From JAJZSS01 sp964463505 (GTDB taxonomy: Bacteria; Chloroflexota; Anaerolineae; Anaerolineales; UBA4823), in NCBI GenBank assembly GCA_964463505.1, contig CAYXDC010000005.1, positions 29,105 to 93,104 on the forward strand: a DNA stretch of 64,000 nucleotides, in the 5' to 3' direction. Positions 41,704-50,184 of this stretch are shown here, piece by piece; position 1 is the stretch's first letter; every line of letters starts with the position of its first letter. The notes under the pieces were generated by a model that did not search any database, was not told where the DNA came from, and saw only the letters and a program-made list of their open reading frames with translations. The position numbers and the translations under genes were made by a program.

Positions 41704-42594
41704 CTAACCAGCTTGCGCGGCAATCCGGCGCAATCGGGCTAAGGTAGAAAGTGAAGACTGATGCCCCAGCCGCAGTTGAATTTGCTGCAGGGGTAGATCT
41801 GTAGCAGCCAGGCGCTGCGCAGCGGTGTGGCTGATCAGGCGCGGGCTGAGGGCAAACGGCAGCCCGGCCTGCCGCCCCCAGCCACGCAGCACTTGCCAGA
41901 CTGCCTGGCGGGTCATGCGGTTGCCTGCCTGGCTGATCCATAAAGCCGGCTCATCTGGCTGGTGGTTCAATTCTGGGCGGCCTTCTTTTAGATAGCGCCA
42001 TAGAGGTTGATCAGCCCAATCTAGATTTAAATGTCCGCGGATCCCGGATGGCTGAACCAGTGTCAGGGTGTGGCAGTCCTGGGACAGGTCGGCCAGGTTT
42101 AGCGCCAGTAAACGGTGCACAGGCAGTCCGGTATCGAGCAGTAACGCCAGGAGGGCCTGATCACGACGGGCGCGCGCATGGGTGGCTTGCTGCATAACTT
42201 GCCAGACTGCGCGCAGATGTAAAGGATGGAGACGCTCAGTTTGGCTGTGGGCTATATTTTTTTGGCGACTGGCTTGCGCCGCACGGGAGATGGATTCCCA
42301 ATCGGTTATGGGGTGCTTTAGAAAATGGTTAAAGGCATACAGGCTGGCCTGGCGGCGGGCCAGGGTATGCGGGTGTAAACCGCTGGCGCTCTCGGCAGAT
42401 AGAAAAGCTTGTACTTGTGAGGTGGAGAAATCGGCCAGGCTGGCCGGGCGGGCGGTGGCTCGCTCAACACAGCTGGCGAAACGTAACAAATCAGCCTGGT
42501 AAGCTACCAGGGTATTGCGCGCGTACACAGCCCCTGCTTTTGAATGAAACACGAAAGCCTGAATTGCCAGAATCAATTCAATGTTTGGAAGCAC
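41704..42594 (-). CDS. Degenerate tyrosine recombinase (XerC/D-like, catalytic residues lost)
   Basis: A 296-residue protein with the two-domain plan of XerC/XerD: an N-terminal SAM-like core-binding domain (residues about 1-100) and a C-terminal integrase fold. Catalytic residues are lost. Arg I of TGLR is Pro158 (TGLPVHRLL). The HxLRH block reads RLISH (residues 252-256), losing the first His and Arg II. The His of LGH (278) remains. The nucleophile Tyr position has Arg/Ala. The fold is otherwise intact and the frame is open, so it is likely a non-catalytic DNA-binding descendant rather than a dying gene. An extended -10 promoter precedes it. Confidence 0.78.
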   Translation of the reverse strand: MLPNIELILAIQAFVFHSKAGAVYARNTLVAYQADLLRFASCVERATARPASLADFSTSQVQAFLSAESASGLHPHTLARRQASLYAFNHFLKHPITDWESISRAAQASRQKNIAHSQTERLHPLHLRAVWQVMQQATHARARRDQALLALLLDTGLPVHRLLALNLADLSQDCHTLTLVQPSGIRGHLNLDWADQPLWRYLKEGRPELNHQPDEPALWISQAGNRMTRQAVWQVLRGWGRQAGLPFALSPRLISHTAAQRLAATDLPLQQIQLRLGHQSSLSTLARLRRIAAQAG

Positions 42595-42653
42595 CCTGGT
42601 ACCGATTCTTCACCATCCCGCGCTGACCCGCCCGATAAATATTTTGTGAACTT

Positions 42654-42662
42654 ATTATAACA
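42654..42662 (-). promoter_or_regulatory. Extended -10 promoter of the recombinase-like gene
   Basis: TGT-TATAAT on the minus strand (42662-42654), with a leader of about 50 nt to ATG at 42594. No clear -35. Confidence 0.5.
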
Positions 42663-42734
42663 TGCCCTCCAACAGACCTGCTGAAAGGCCACATCACACC
42701 TAAATTTCTTTTCCGCACTCGCGCTGAGCGAGGT

Positions 42735-43808
42735 TCAGACCGTAGTCAATACGGCACGGAAAGCTTGGATAGTTTGCTGGATATGCTGATCGTTCACCCA
42801 GTAATGGGTCACCAGGCGAAAGCGCCGTTTTCCGGCTACCCCGACGCGCACGCCGAATTCGCTCAGGCGGGCTGCCACACGCCCGGCGGGTGAGACACTT
42901 CCCTCGAGAGTTGGCTCGGCTGCAACAGCTTCCCCTGTCAGGTTTAGAAATACCATATTGGTGTAAGGAACTGGCGGATCGAGCTCCAGGCCTGGTAGAC
43001 CGCGCAGGCCATCTGCCAGCATGCGGGCGCGGCGGTGATCCTCCGCCAGGCGATCGACCATCGTCTCCAGCGCCACAATCCCGGCGGCCGCCAGGATGCC
43101 TGCCTGGCGCATGCCTCCGCCCAATTGCTTCCGGATGCGATGAGCCTGGTGGATAAATTCTCTCGAGCCGCATAACACTGAACCCACCGGGGCGCACAAT
43201 CCCTTACTCAAACAGAAAGTGACTGAGTCTGCCATGCCAGCCAGGTCTTTGGCGCTCACACCCTGGACGACAGCCGCGTTGAATATACGCGCCCCATCCA
43301 CGTGCAGGCGCAAGCCACGCCGGCGAGCAAGATCACTGACTGATCGGGTGTAATCTGGGGTCAGGGCCACGCCTCCACAGCGGTTGTGGGTATTTTCGAG
43401 GGTGATCAGGCGAGTGATCGGGTGGTGCGCATCATCAGGGCGGATGGCAGCTTCGATCGCTTCCAAAGCCAGGGTGCCGTCTGGTTGGTTGGGGATCTGG
43501 CAGGAGTGCACGCTGCCCAGGGCTGATATCCCCCCGGCTTCATACAGGTAGGTATGGGCTTTTGTCCCCAGGATCACCTCATCCCCGCGCTGGCAATGGG
43601 CCAGGACGGCAATCAAGTTGCCCATCGTCCCGGAGGGCACAAATAGACCTGCTTCTTGCCCCACCATGCTGGCAGCCAGCTCCTGCAAGCGGTTGATGGT
43701 AGGGTCCTCTCCATAAACATCGTCGCCGACCGCGGCGCGCGCCATGTCTTCGCGCATGGCTGGAGTGGGTTGGGTGACAGTGTCAGAGCGCAAATCGACG
43801 AGTTCCAT
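42735..43808 (-). CDS. ltaE: Low-specificity L-threonine aldolase
   Basis: A 357-residue fold-type I PLP enzyme that cleaves threonine or allo-threonine to glycine and acetaldehyde. Seen: DLRSDTVTQPTPAMREDMA, GDDVYGEDPTINRLQE, ENTHNRCGG, LHVDGARIFNAAV and the PLP lysine in TFCLSKGLCAPVGS. ATG at 43808 follows GGAG by 6 nt; upstream in-frame ATGs (43820, 43856) lack a good site. It is separate from threonine synthase at 33 kb, but both affect threonine/glycine balance. RluD follows 56 nt upstream. Confidence 0.93.
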   Translation of the reverse strand: MELVDLRSDTVTQPTPAMREDMARAAVGDDVYGEDPTINRLQELAASMVGQEAGLFVPSGTMGNLIAVLAHCQRGDEVILGTKAHTYLYEAGGISALGSVHSCQIPNQPDGTLALEAIEAAIRPDDAHHPITRLITLENTHNRCGGVALTPDYTRSVSDLARRRGLRLHVDGARIFNAAVVQGVSAKDLAGMADSVTFCLSKGLCAPVGSVLCGSREFIHQAHRIRKQLGGGMRQAGILAAAGIVALETMVDRLAEDHRRARMLADGLRGLPGLELDPPVPYTNMVFLNLTGEAVAAEPTLEGSVSPAGRVAARLSEFGVRVGVAGKRRFRLVTHYWVNDQHIQQTIQAFRAVLTTV

Positions 43809-43864
43809 TGCAGTCTCCATGTATAAGAATATTCCCAGAAGCCAGGCGCTGGGCAAGCGTATGG

Positions 43865-44791
43865 CTAGCTGCTGGGGGTGAGGGTTTCGAGAACCTGGTT
43901 TAGCTCGGGCGGCAAAGGCGCTTCAAAGGTGCGGGTTTCTTGTTCACCTGGCAGCAGAATGGTCAGGCGGGCTGCATGCAAGAAGTGGCGGTCCAAGGGC
44001 AGGCTGGCGTGGCGCTTTCCGTAGATAGTATCGCCCACGACCGGGCAGCCGATAAAAGCCAGGTGCAGGCGGATCTGGTGCGTGCGACCGGTGAGGGGCT
44101 GCACTTCCAGCAGGGTATGGGCAGTATATTTGGACAGGGTGCGATAATCACTGATGGCCGCGCGGCCTTTGAGGTCGCTGACGACAGCCATCTGTTTGCG
44201 CTCGCCTTGATCGCGTCCAATGGCGGCTTCGATCCGCCCGGCTGGGGAAGGGGGTTGGCCATCGACCAGGGCGAGATAAACTTTGTGCACTTTCCGCTGG
44301 CGGAACTGCTCCTGTAGGATATGATGGGTGCGGTCATTTTTGGCCAGGAGGATCAGCCCTGAAGTGTTTTTGTCCAGGCGATGCACCACCCCAGGACGCT
44401 GCTCGCCGCCGATGCCTTCCATCTCGGGCGCGTGCGCCAGGGCGGCGTGCACCAGTGTCCCCCGACTGTGTCCAGCAGCCGGATGGACGACCATCCCGGC
44501 GGGTTTATTAACGACCATCAGATCATCGTTTTCGAAGACGATATCCAGCGGGATCGCTTCAGGCTGCAAGCGGCTGGGCTCTGGCGGGGGGATGTGCACT
44601 ACGATTGTGGTGGGATGCTCGATGAGCAGACCGGATTTATGTGCTGCCTGGTTATCCACGAATACCAGCCCGTCTTTGATCAAGTTTTGCAAGCGCGTGC
44701 GTGAATATTGCGGGAGACGCTGGACTAAAAACTTGTCCAGACGCATAGGGTCGCCATCACTGAATTGAAGCTCGATGATTTGATCGCCCAC
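43865..44791 (-). CDS. rluD: 23S rRNA pseudouridine synthase RluD
   Basis: A 308-residue RluD-type pseudouridine synthase. An S4 domain lies at residues about 15-75 (MRLDKFLVQRLPQYSRTRLQ). The catalytic Asp is in VHRLDKNTSGLILLAKND, with GRTHQIRLHLAFIGCPVVGD after it. It modifies helix 69 of 23S rRNA in homologues. GTG at 44791 lies 8 nt after GGAGG, and its gene starts 3 nt after lspA, the usual lspA-rluD pairing. Confidence 0.95.
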   Translation of the reverse strand: MGDQIIELQFSDGDPMRLDKFLVQRLPQYSRTRLQNLIKDGLVFVDNQAAHKSGLLIEHPTTIVVHIPPPEPSRLQPEAIPLDIVFENDDLMVVNKPAGMVVHPAAGHSRGTLVHAALAHAPEMEGIGGEQRPGVVHRLDKNTSGLILLAKNDRTHHILQEQFRQRKVHKVYLALVDGQPPSPAGRIEAAIGRDQGERKQMAVVSDLKGRAAISDYRTLSKYTAHTLLEVQPLTGRTHQIRLHLAFIGCPVVGDTIYGKRHASLPLDRHFLHAARLTILLPGEQETRTFEAPLPPELNQVLETLTPSS

Positions 44792-44793
44792 GC

Positions 44794-45396
44794 TTATTCC
44801 TCCGGAGGCAGACTGGTCGGGTGGGATTCCTGGTTGGGCATCTGGGTGGAGACATCCACATCAGATCGGGTAGCGGCCTTTCTGGCTATGTCTCTTTCTT
44901 TCATCCACATGCCAATCAGCAGGACGGCGACACCCAGGGAGATAGACGCATCGGCTACGTTAAACACTGCGAATCTGCCAACGGAGATGAAATCAGTAAC
45001 TGAGCCGATCGTAACCCGGTCGATCAAGTTGCCAACCGCCCCTCCAAGCTGCATGCCAAGAGCCAGGCGTAGGGGCCAGTCCTCTTTGGAGATCTGAGGA
45101 TAATAGAAGAGGATCACGGCCGAAACGATGATAGCCAGGATCGTGAAAACCATACTCATGTTTTGGAACATACCGAAGGCAGCCCCCGTATTGCTGATGT
45201 GTACCACACGCGCATAAGGGGTTAGCCAGGGCCAGGGGGACCACATTTCTCCATAGCCCAGGTTGGCCCGGACCCACGCTTTGCTGAGCTGATCCAGAAA
45301 GATAATGCCGCCCGTCAGTACGATAAGAAAACCATAATCCGAAATAAACTTTTTCAATCTAAAAGCTCCCAGATGAGTTACAAGATCGCCGTTCAT
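44794..45396 (-). CDS. lspA: Signal peptidase II (lipoprotein signal peptidase)
   Basis: A 200-residue membrane aspartic peptidase with four membrane helices. The catalytic aspartates are in GGAVGNLIDRV and FNVADASISLGV. It removes signal peptides at the lipobox Cys, so it should process the five lipoproteins encoded at 12-22 kb. The C-terminal 35 residues after the last helix are a hydrophilic tail. ATG at 45396 follows GAGG by 4 nt. It pairs with rluD downstream. Confidence 0.95.
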   Translation of the reverse strand: MNGDLVTHLGAFRLKKFISDYGFLIVLTGGIIFLDQLSKAWVRANLGYGEMWSPWPWLTPYARVVHISNTGAAFGMFQNMSMVFTILAIIVSAVILFYYPQISKEDWPLRLALGMQLGGAVGNLIDRVTIGSVTDFISVGRFAVFNVADASISLGVAVLLIGMWMKERDIARKAATRSDVDVSTQMPNQESHPTSLPPEE

Positions 45397-45436
45397 TGTA
45401 CCTCGGAAACGAAGCGCACAGGCAGGGCGTAGCCAC

Positions 45437-45928
45437 TCAGAGTGATGTAACTGCCTGGATAGCCGCGGCTCTCACCTCAGCATACTGCGCCAGGGCAACT
45501 GCAATGGATGCGGGTCGAACAGTCAGCCCTACCAGATGTGCTTCGCAGCCCTGCCTGCAATCACTGGACCCAAAGCCGGGGGCAGGGATAAAAGCTGTGC
45601 CTAAGCTCGCAAAGGCCTGGCTCCAGAGGCATTCTAGCCGAGGAACAGGCTGAGCAGAACGACAGGAGTCGGGTAAGAAGTAGGCGATTTCGAGTTCCCC
45701 AGCGGCGCAAAGAGTATCAATGTGCCAGTGCAGGCGTGAGGCGCCGAGAATATGGCGGTGCAAGCGCGCCGGCAAACCACCGGGTCCCCAGGCGCTGCCA
45801 AAATACAGATAATGCGCGGGTGGAAAGGTGAACGCTCCCAGCCGCCCTATGGACAGATCGAGGGAGCGATCGATACGCAAGAGCAACGCGTAGCTGCCAG
45901 GCAGCCGCAGGATATCATCCAGGTTCAT
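45437..45928 (-). CDS. DUF123 / GIY-YIG-like nuclease domain protein
   Basis: A 163-residue protein of the DUF123 type: GSYALLLRIDRSLDLSIGRL, AHYLYFGSAWGPGGLPARL and RLHWHIDTL, the pattern of GIY-YIG nuclease-like proteins. This family is sometimes fused to endonuclease III, suggesting DNA repair. Its CxxxC-like residues in CRQGCEAHLVGL are conserved in the family. The gene starts 4 nt downstream of the methyltransferase stop and is probably coupled to it. Confidence 0.8.
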   Translation of the reverse strand: MNLDDILRLPGSYALLLRIDRSLDLSIGRLGAFTFPPAHYLYFGSAWGPGGLPARLHRHILGASRLHWHIDTLCAAGELEIAYFLPDSCRSAQPVPRLECLWSQAFASLGTAFIPAPGFGSSDCRQGCEAHLVGLTVRPASIAVALAQYAEVRAAAIQAVTSL

Positions 45929-45932
45929 AGGA

Positions 45933-46880
45933 TCAGGGTTTCAAGCCGCCGGGGTAATAACCAGCGAAATCCAGCTGGTGGGCGATATAGACCAATTGGT
46001 GCTGCTCAATTTGAGCATGGCGCGCCGCGACCCAGCCAGCAAAGCGCTGCATATCCAGGCCTGGATCACCGTGCAGCGCCTCGTCCAGAGTGTGGATGAT
46101 GAAGTGCAGAAAATAGGCTTCATCGTCCGGGTATCCGGTGACGCCCGGGTAAACTACCCAGTCTGAAGCGCCTGCTGCCAGAATAACCGCCCCGGCAGTT
46201 GGCAGGTGTTGGAAGAGGTGCCGCCCAGCGCAGCTATCTCCCGAGCGTTTTCCGTTGATCATGCGTTCATCCATGGTCTGGTGGTAACGCGCTTCAATCT
46301 GCCGGTCCAGGTACGGGTCGATAGCTGGCTCAAACAGGGTAGCACCGTCAAAATTGATCGTAAAGTAAAAATACCCCCCCGGCCTGAGCAACTCAAAAAG
46401 CTGCGGTAGGGTTGCTGGGATGTCCATAAGGTCCAGGAAGGCATGGGCAATGATCAAGTCCCATTTTTGTCCATCATGCAGCTGCGCGATAAAGTCAAAT
46501 AGATCGATAGCGACCAAATTCACCCGCAGATCGAGCTGGGCGGCGGAGAAATAAAGTTCGCCATGCGGAGTTTCAGAGGAATTGATGGTATTCCGCTCAG
46601 TCCAGGCTGCCAGGCGATTGCGGGCTGAGGCTATGTTTTCGTGCAAAGCATCCAGGGCCGTGTAGTGAGCACGCTGCAGCAGACCCCAATCCACCGTCCG
46701 CTCGAGCATGGTGCCAATGCCGGCTCCGACCTCGAGTACCCGCAGCGGGCGACTGGCTTGCAGGCCGGCTACTTGTGCTTGCAAAGTTTTCCATACATGA
46801 GCGTTCAGGGCGCGGTCGTCAACAGTTTTCTTGGCGGCCAGGTAGCGGGGGAAGGAGGGCGTAAAGTATGGAGGGAGCAT
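45933..46880 (-). CDS. Class I SAM-dependent methyltransferase
   Basis: A 315-residue Rossmann-fold methyltransferase. Motif I is VLEVGAGIGTMLERTVDWG near residue 45, followed by ALDALHENIASARNRLA, LVAIDLFDFIAQ (acidic motif) and KWDLIIAHAFLDLMDIP. The C-terminal part has VVYPGVTGYPDDEAYF. The substrate is unknown. It follows the GT4 gene by 13 nt and the pterin-synthase-like gene lies upstream, so it may methylate a glycosylated pterin or related small molecule. Confidence 0.9.
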   Translation of the reverse strand: MLPPYFTPSFPRYLAAKKTVDDRALNAHVWKTLQAQVAGLQASRPLRVLEVGAGIGTMLERTVDWGLLQRAHYTALDALHENIASARNRLAAWTERNTINSSETPHGELYFSAAQLDLRVNLVAIDLFDFIAQLHDGQKWDLIIAHAFLDLMDIPATLPQLFELLRPGGYFYFTINFDGATLFEPAIDPYLDRQIEARYHQTMDERMINGKRSGDSCAGRHLFQHLPTAGAVILAAGASDWVVYPGVTGYPDDEAYFLHFIIHTLDEALHGDPGLDMQRFAGWVAARHAQIEQHQLVYIAHQLDFAGYYPGGLKP

Positions 46881-46893
46881 AACGGGGTGATCG

Positions 46894-48009
46894 CTAGGAG
46901 GCCGATTTGGGTAATGGCTGGCCGGCCAGGCTGTGCAGGAAGTGCACAGCGCCAGTCATCGACTCTTGCCAGGTGGGGTGGGCCAGGTAACGGGCGCGGG
47001 CTGCCAGGCTCAGCTTAGCCAGGTGCTCACGATTCTGGATCAGCTTGCGGATGGGCTTCGCCAGGGCGTATTTATCCTTGGGGGGCATCAGGTAGCCATT
47101 CTCATCCTCAGAGATAAATTCACCTGCCGCGCCAGCGGTGGTGGCTATGGCGGGTAAACCAAAGCCCATCCCCTCCAGGTAGGCGATCCCAAAGCCTTCA
47201 TAGGTAGAGGGGACAACCAGAGCCTGGCATTCCGCCATCTGCGCTGCCAGCTGCTCCGTTGTCAGGCGGTCGAGGAAGCGCACGCTTTCTACCAGACCTT
47301 CCATGGCGACTAATTTACGTATGCTACGTGCATAATGCTCATCCACATCCAGGCGGCCTGCCACGCGTAGCTCCCACTGGTCCCAGGGGATTTGCCTCAG
47401 CGCGCCGAGCAAGATGTGCAGGCCTTTGCGGGGAATTACATTGCCGACGAAGAGCAAGCGCAGTGGGCCGGTTTCAAATGCCCGATCGCGGATGGCCTTC
47501 TCTGAAATCTGCGGTGAGTACTGGTCGCCGCCGGGAAAAGCAACCGTCCAGCGTACCTGGCTGAGGCTCTCACGGGTTAGCCGGCTTTCAACGACCTGCC
47601 GGGTGGTCTGGCTGTTAAAAATGAAACCATCCACACTATTCAGGTAGCGATCTTCCACCTGTTGGTATAACCGGTTTTGCCAGGCTGGGCGGTCCTCACT
47701 GCTGCGAAGATGATGAACAATGGAAACAATGGGATAGGGAGCCACCTTTTTCAGGCGAGCGTTCAACCAGGCAAGAGAGGGATGGTTGAGCTCATCTTGC
47801 AAGAGCAGGTCTACCTCCAGGCGCTGCAAGCGCACCAGTAGCCGTTGCGAGAAGTTATCGCCCAGATGCTGCAGGTAATTCCTCCAGGGCAGGGAGATTA
47901 CTTTGACTTGATCACCGTGCGCGTGCAGCTGTTCGACCAGCTTGCGGTCGTACAGGTATCCACCGGAGAGATTCTCCAGGTTGCCATAGATGACCAAACC
48001 AACCCGCAT
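46894..48009 (-). CDS. GT4-family glycosyltransferase
   Basis: A 371-residue GT-B glycosyltransferase of family 4. The N-terminal half has VIYGNLENLSGGYLYDRKL. The C-terminal half has LLFVGNVIPRKGLHILLGAL and the nucleotide-sugar motif EGFGIAYLE (EX7E) followed by GLPAIATTAGAAGE. The acceptor is unknown. It starts 6 nt after the pterin-synthase-like gene and precedes a methyltransferase, so a pterin glycoside is a reasonable hypothesis; cell-surface glycosylation is the alternative. Confidence 0.9.
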   Translation of the reverse strand: MRVGLVIYGNLENLSGGYLYDRKLVEQLHAHGDQVKVISLPWRNYLQHLGDNFSQRLLVRLQRLEVDLLLQDELNHPSLAWLNARLKKVAPYPIVSIVHHLRSSEDRPAWQNRLYQQVEDRYLNSVDGFIFNSQTTRQVVESRLTRESLSQVRWTVAFPGGDQYSPQISEKAIRDRAFETGPLRLLFVGNVIPRKGLHILLGALRQIPWDQWELRVAGRLDVDEHYARSIRKLVAMEGLVESVRFLDRLTTEQLAAQMAECQALVVPSTYEGFGIAYLEGMGFGLPAIATTAGAAGEFISEDENGYLMPPKDKYALAKPIRKLIQNREHLAKLSLAARARYLAHPTWQESMTGAVHFLHSLAGQPLPKSAS

Positions 48010-48015
48010 AATGGT

Positions 48016-48393
48016 TTAGCGTTCCAATCGATAAGACGCCCAGGCGATAGCGTTCTCCCAAAGAGTAATGGTAATCGCAAGAATGTTGCCAGCCTGGATG
48101 CAGCCGTGCATGTGTTGGCATAAGATGCGTGAAAAATGCTCGATACTGGGATTTAAACCGCTGAATTCTGGTAGATTATTTAAGGTTTGGTTGCGGTAGC
48201 TGCTGATCAGCTCGTCCAGGTGACGCTCGATATCCACAATATCCACCAGGTAGCCATGTTGATCCAGCTGGGTTCCCTGAAGCTGTAATTCGACCTGATA
48301 GTGATGGGAATGAGGATGGTTTTCAGAGCCCCAATCACCGCCAATCAAATAATGCTGAGCGATAAAATCACGTCGGACTGCCACACTGTACAA
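48016..48393 (-). CDS. Divergent 6-pyruvoyl-tetrahydropterin synthase / QueD-like protein
   Basis: A 125-residue PTPS-fold protein. Zinc His residues are retained at H14 (IAQHYL) and H28/H30 (HPHSHHY), as is the substrate-anchoring Glu in ITLWENAIAW. The catalytic Cys expected four residues before the HxH is Glu24 (GSENHPHSHH), and the Asp-His pair of LDH is replaced in YRNQTLNN. Glu at this position recalls the PTPS-III type that can replace dihydroneopterin aldolase in folate synthesis, but the other changes set it apart. TTG at 48393 follows AGGAG by 7 nt. Confidence 0.8.
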   Translation of the reverse strand: MYSVAVRRDFIAQHYLIGGDWGSENHPHSHHYQVELQLQGTQLDQHGYLVDIVDIERHLDELISSYRNQTLNNLPEFSGLNPSIEHFSRILCQHMHGCIQAGNILAITITLWENAIAWASYRLER

Positions 48394-48553
48394 TTTTATA
48401 CTCCTGCCGTACTAGAAACTCAGTTGTTAGTATTCTACCGCAGCCTGCTGATCACCTGGTGCAACTATTGCGCCGGATTTCGTCCCACTGGAAGCCAGGC
48501 ATCGGATAAAATTCTACTTGAACCATATTTAGTGAAAACAGGCGAGGTGCAGG

Positions 48554-49543
48554 ATGATTCGATCGATCTATTATGCAAAAGATGGACAACTTGCAACCAA
48601 CTTAAAGCCAGAGGCTTACCGGCAGGCTCTGGATGATCCGGATGGACTGCTGTGGGTGGATTTTGAGGATAGCCCGCCGGAAGAGGATGAGCCTATTCTT
48701 ATAGAAATTTTTAAATTTCACCCATTGGCTGTCGATGACGCCTTGCGGGAGACACACGTACCCAAGGTGGACGATTGGGGGGATTACCTGTATATTGTTT
48801 TTCAGAATATGGAGATCCGCCAGCTCCAGACAGGCAGCCTGGAATCTCAGGAATTAGATGTGTTTTTGGGGGAGAATTTTCTGGTAACGCACCACGATCA
48901 AAAACTTGAGCCGGTCGAGCATCTGTGGGACACTGTCCAGCGCGACGAGCGCAATTTGAGCAATGGACCGGATCATTTACTGTACCGTCTGGTGGATGAG
49001 CTGGCAGCCGGGTATATGCAGGTGGTTGAAAAGCTGGATGAGGCAATTGATGCCCTGGAGGACGAAATCTTCGATCATTCGCATACAGAAATCCTGGAGC
49101 AAATCTTTATTCTTAAGCGCATGACCTTGCATTTCCGGCGCATGATTGGCCCGCAGCGTGAGGTGCTGAATAAACTGGCGCGCGACGATTTTCGTATGGT
49201 GGACGAGCAGGCACAGGTGTATTACCGTGATGTCTACGATCATCTTGTGCGACTATATGATTTGAGCGAAAACCTGCGTGAAATGGCTTCGGGCACCCTG
49301 GATACCTATCTGTCGGTGATCAACAACCGCACCAACGATATTATGAAGGCTTTGACGATCATCACAGCATTTTTTATGCCGCTGTCCTTCCTGACCGGTT
49401 TCTTCGGGATGAATTTTTTCGCCGCTGATCCCTCATTTTCGGAATGGGTCAGCCTGCCGGTGTTTGTGTTGACTCTGTCGACGATGGTTCTTGGGCCGGT
49501 AGGGATGTATTTCTGGATGCGCCGCCAGGGTTGGACACATTAG
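48554..49543 (+). CDS. corA: CorA-family magnesium/cobalt transporter
   Basis: A 329-residue CorA protein. A large cytosolic N-terminal domain is followed by two C-terminal membrane helices. Between them the selectivity motif GMNF is seen in FFGMNFFA, preceded by NRTNDIMKALTIITAFFMPLSFLTG. It moves Mg2+ (and Co2+/Ni2+ in some homologues). The C terminus is positively charged (MRRQGWTH). GAGG lies before ATG at 48554. YbaK follows with a 45-nt gap. Confidence 0.96.
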   Translation: MIRSIYYAKDGQLATNLKPEAYRQALDDPDGLLWVDFEDSPPEEDEPILIEIFKFHPLAVDDALRETHVPKVDDWGDYLYIVFQNMEIRQLQTGSLESQELDVFLGENFLVTHHDQKLEPVEHLWDTVQRDERNLSNGPDHLLYRLVDELAAGYMQVVEKLDEAIDALEDEIFDHSHTEILEQIFILKRMTLHFRRMIGPQREVLNKLARDDFRMVDEQAQVYYRDVYDHLVRLYDLSENLREMASGTLDTYLSVINNRTNDIMKALTIITAFFMPLSFLTGFFGMNFFAADPSFSEWVSLPVFVLTLSTMVLGPVGMYFWMRRQGWTH

Positions 49544-49588
49544 GGAACTACATTGCGATACGAGTACTGAACCGAGGAGGCTGTGTCT

Positions 49589-50074
49589 ATGGATCATAAA
49601 CCGCTCAGCGCCAGCGCACAAAAAGTGCAGGATGCTTTGTCAGCCCGCGGCATGACGCTGCAGGTTGTGGAGCTGCCGGGTTCCACGCGCACAGCGCAAG
49701 AGGCAGCTCAGGCAATTGGATGTGATGTGGGCCAGATTGTCAAATCCCTGGTCTTTAAAGGCAAGCGCTCAGCCAGGCCGGTGCTGGTCATCGCCAGCGG
49801 GAGGAACCGCGTGGACGAGCGCAAGATCGAAGCTCAGATCGAAGAACCGTTGGGCAAGGCCGACGCTGATTTCGTGCGCCAGCAGACCGGTTTTGTGATC
49901 GGCGGCGTGCCTCCGGTGGGGCACAGCCAGCCCTTGCTGACCTATGTAGATGCCGACCTGCTCGAATATACCGAAATCTGGGCTGCCGCCGGAACACCGC
50001 ACGCCGTCTTTCGCCTTACGCCCCAGGAACTATGTGAGTTGACCGGGGGAGAGGTGTTGGAGCTAAAAGCCTGA
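49589..50074 (+). CDS. ybaK: YbaK/EbsC-type aminoacyl-tRNA deacylase
   Basis: A 161-residue trans-editing enzyme that removes wrong amino acids from tRNAPro or tRNACys. Family segments: STRTAQEAAQAIGCDVGQIV, KSLVFKG with the conserved Lys, RNRVDERKIE, and IGGVPPVGH. ATG at 49589 follows GGAGG by 8 nt; a GTG at 49583 is too close to that site. A hairpin terminator follows. Confidence 0.93.
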   Translation: MDHKPLSASAQKVQDALSARGMTLQVVELPGSTRTAQEAAQAIGCDVGQIVKSLVFKGKRSARPVLVIASGRNRVDERKIEAQIEEPLGKADADFVRQQTGFVIGGVPPVGHSQPLLTYVDADLLEYTEIWAAAGTPHAVFRLTPQELCELTGGEVLELKA

Positions 50075-50129
50075 TATTGTTTGCCGTTCGCAAGGGTTGG
50101 CGATCCGCTCGGGTAAGCTATTAAACAAC

Positions 50130-50163
50130 AAGCCAGGGCAGAGTGTGAAAACTGCCCTGGCTT
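50130..50163. terminator. Terminator between ybaK and doxX
   Basis: AAGCCAGGGCAG (50130-50141) pairs perfectly with CTGCCCTGGCTT (50152-50163) around a 10-nt loop, between converging genes. It can serve both strands. Confidence 0.8.
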
Positions 50164-50184
50164 CTCAGTTCAAGCGTATTGACG

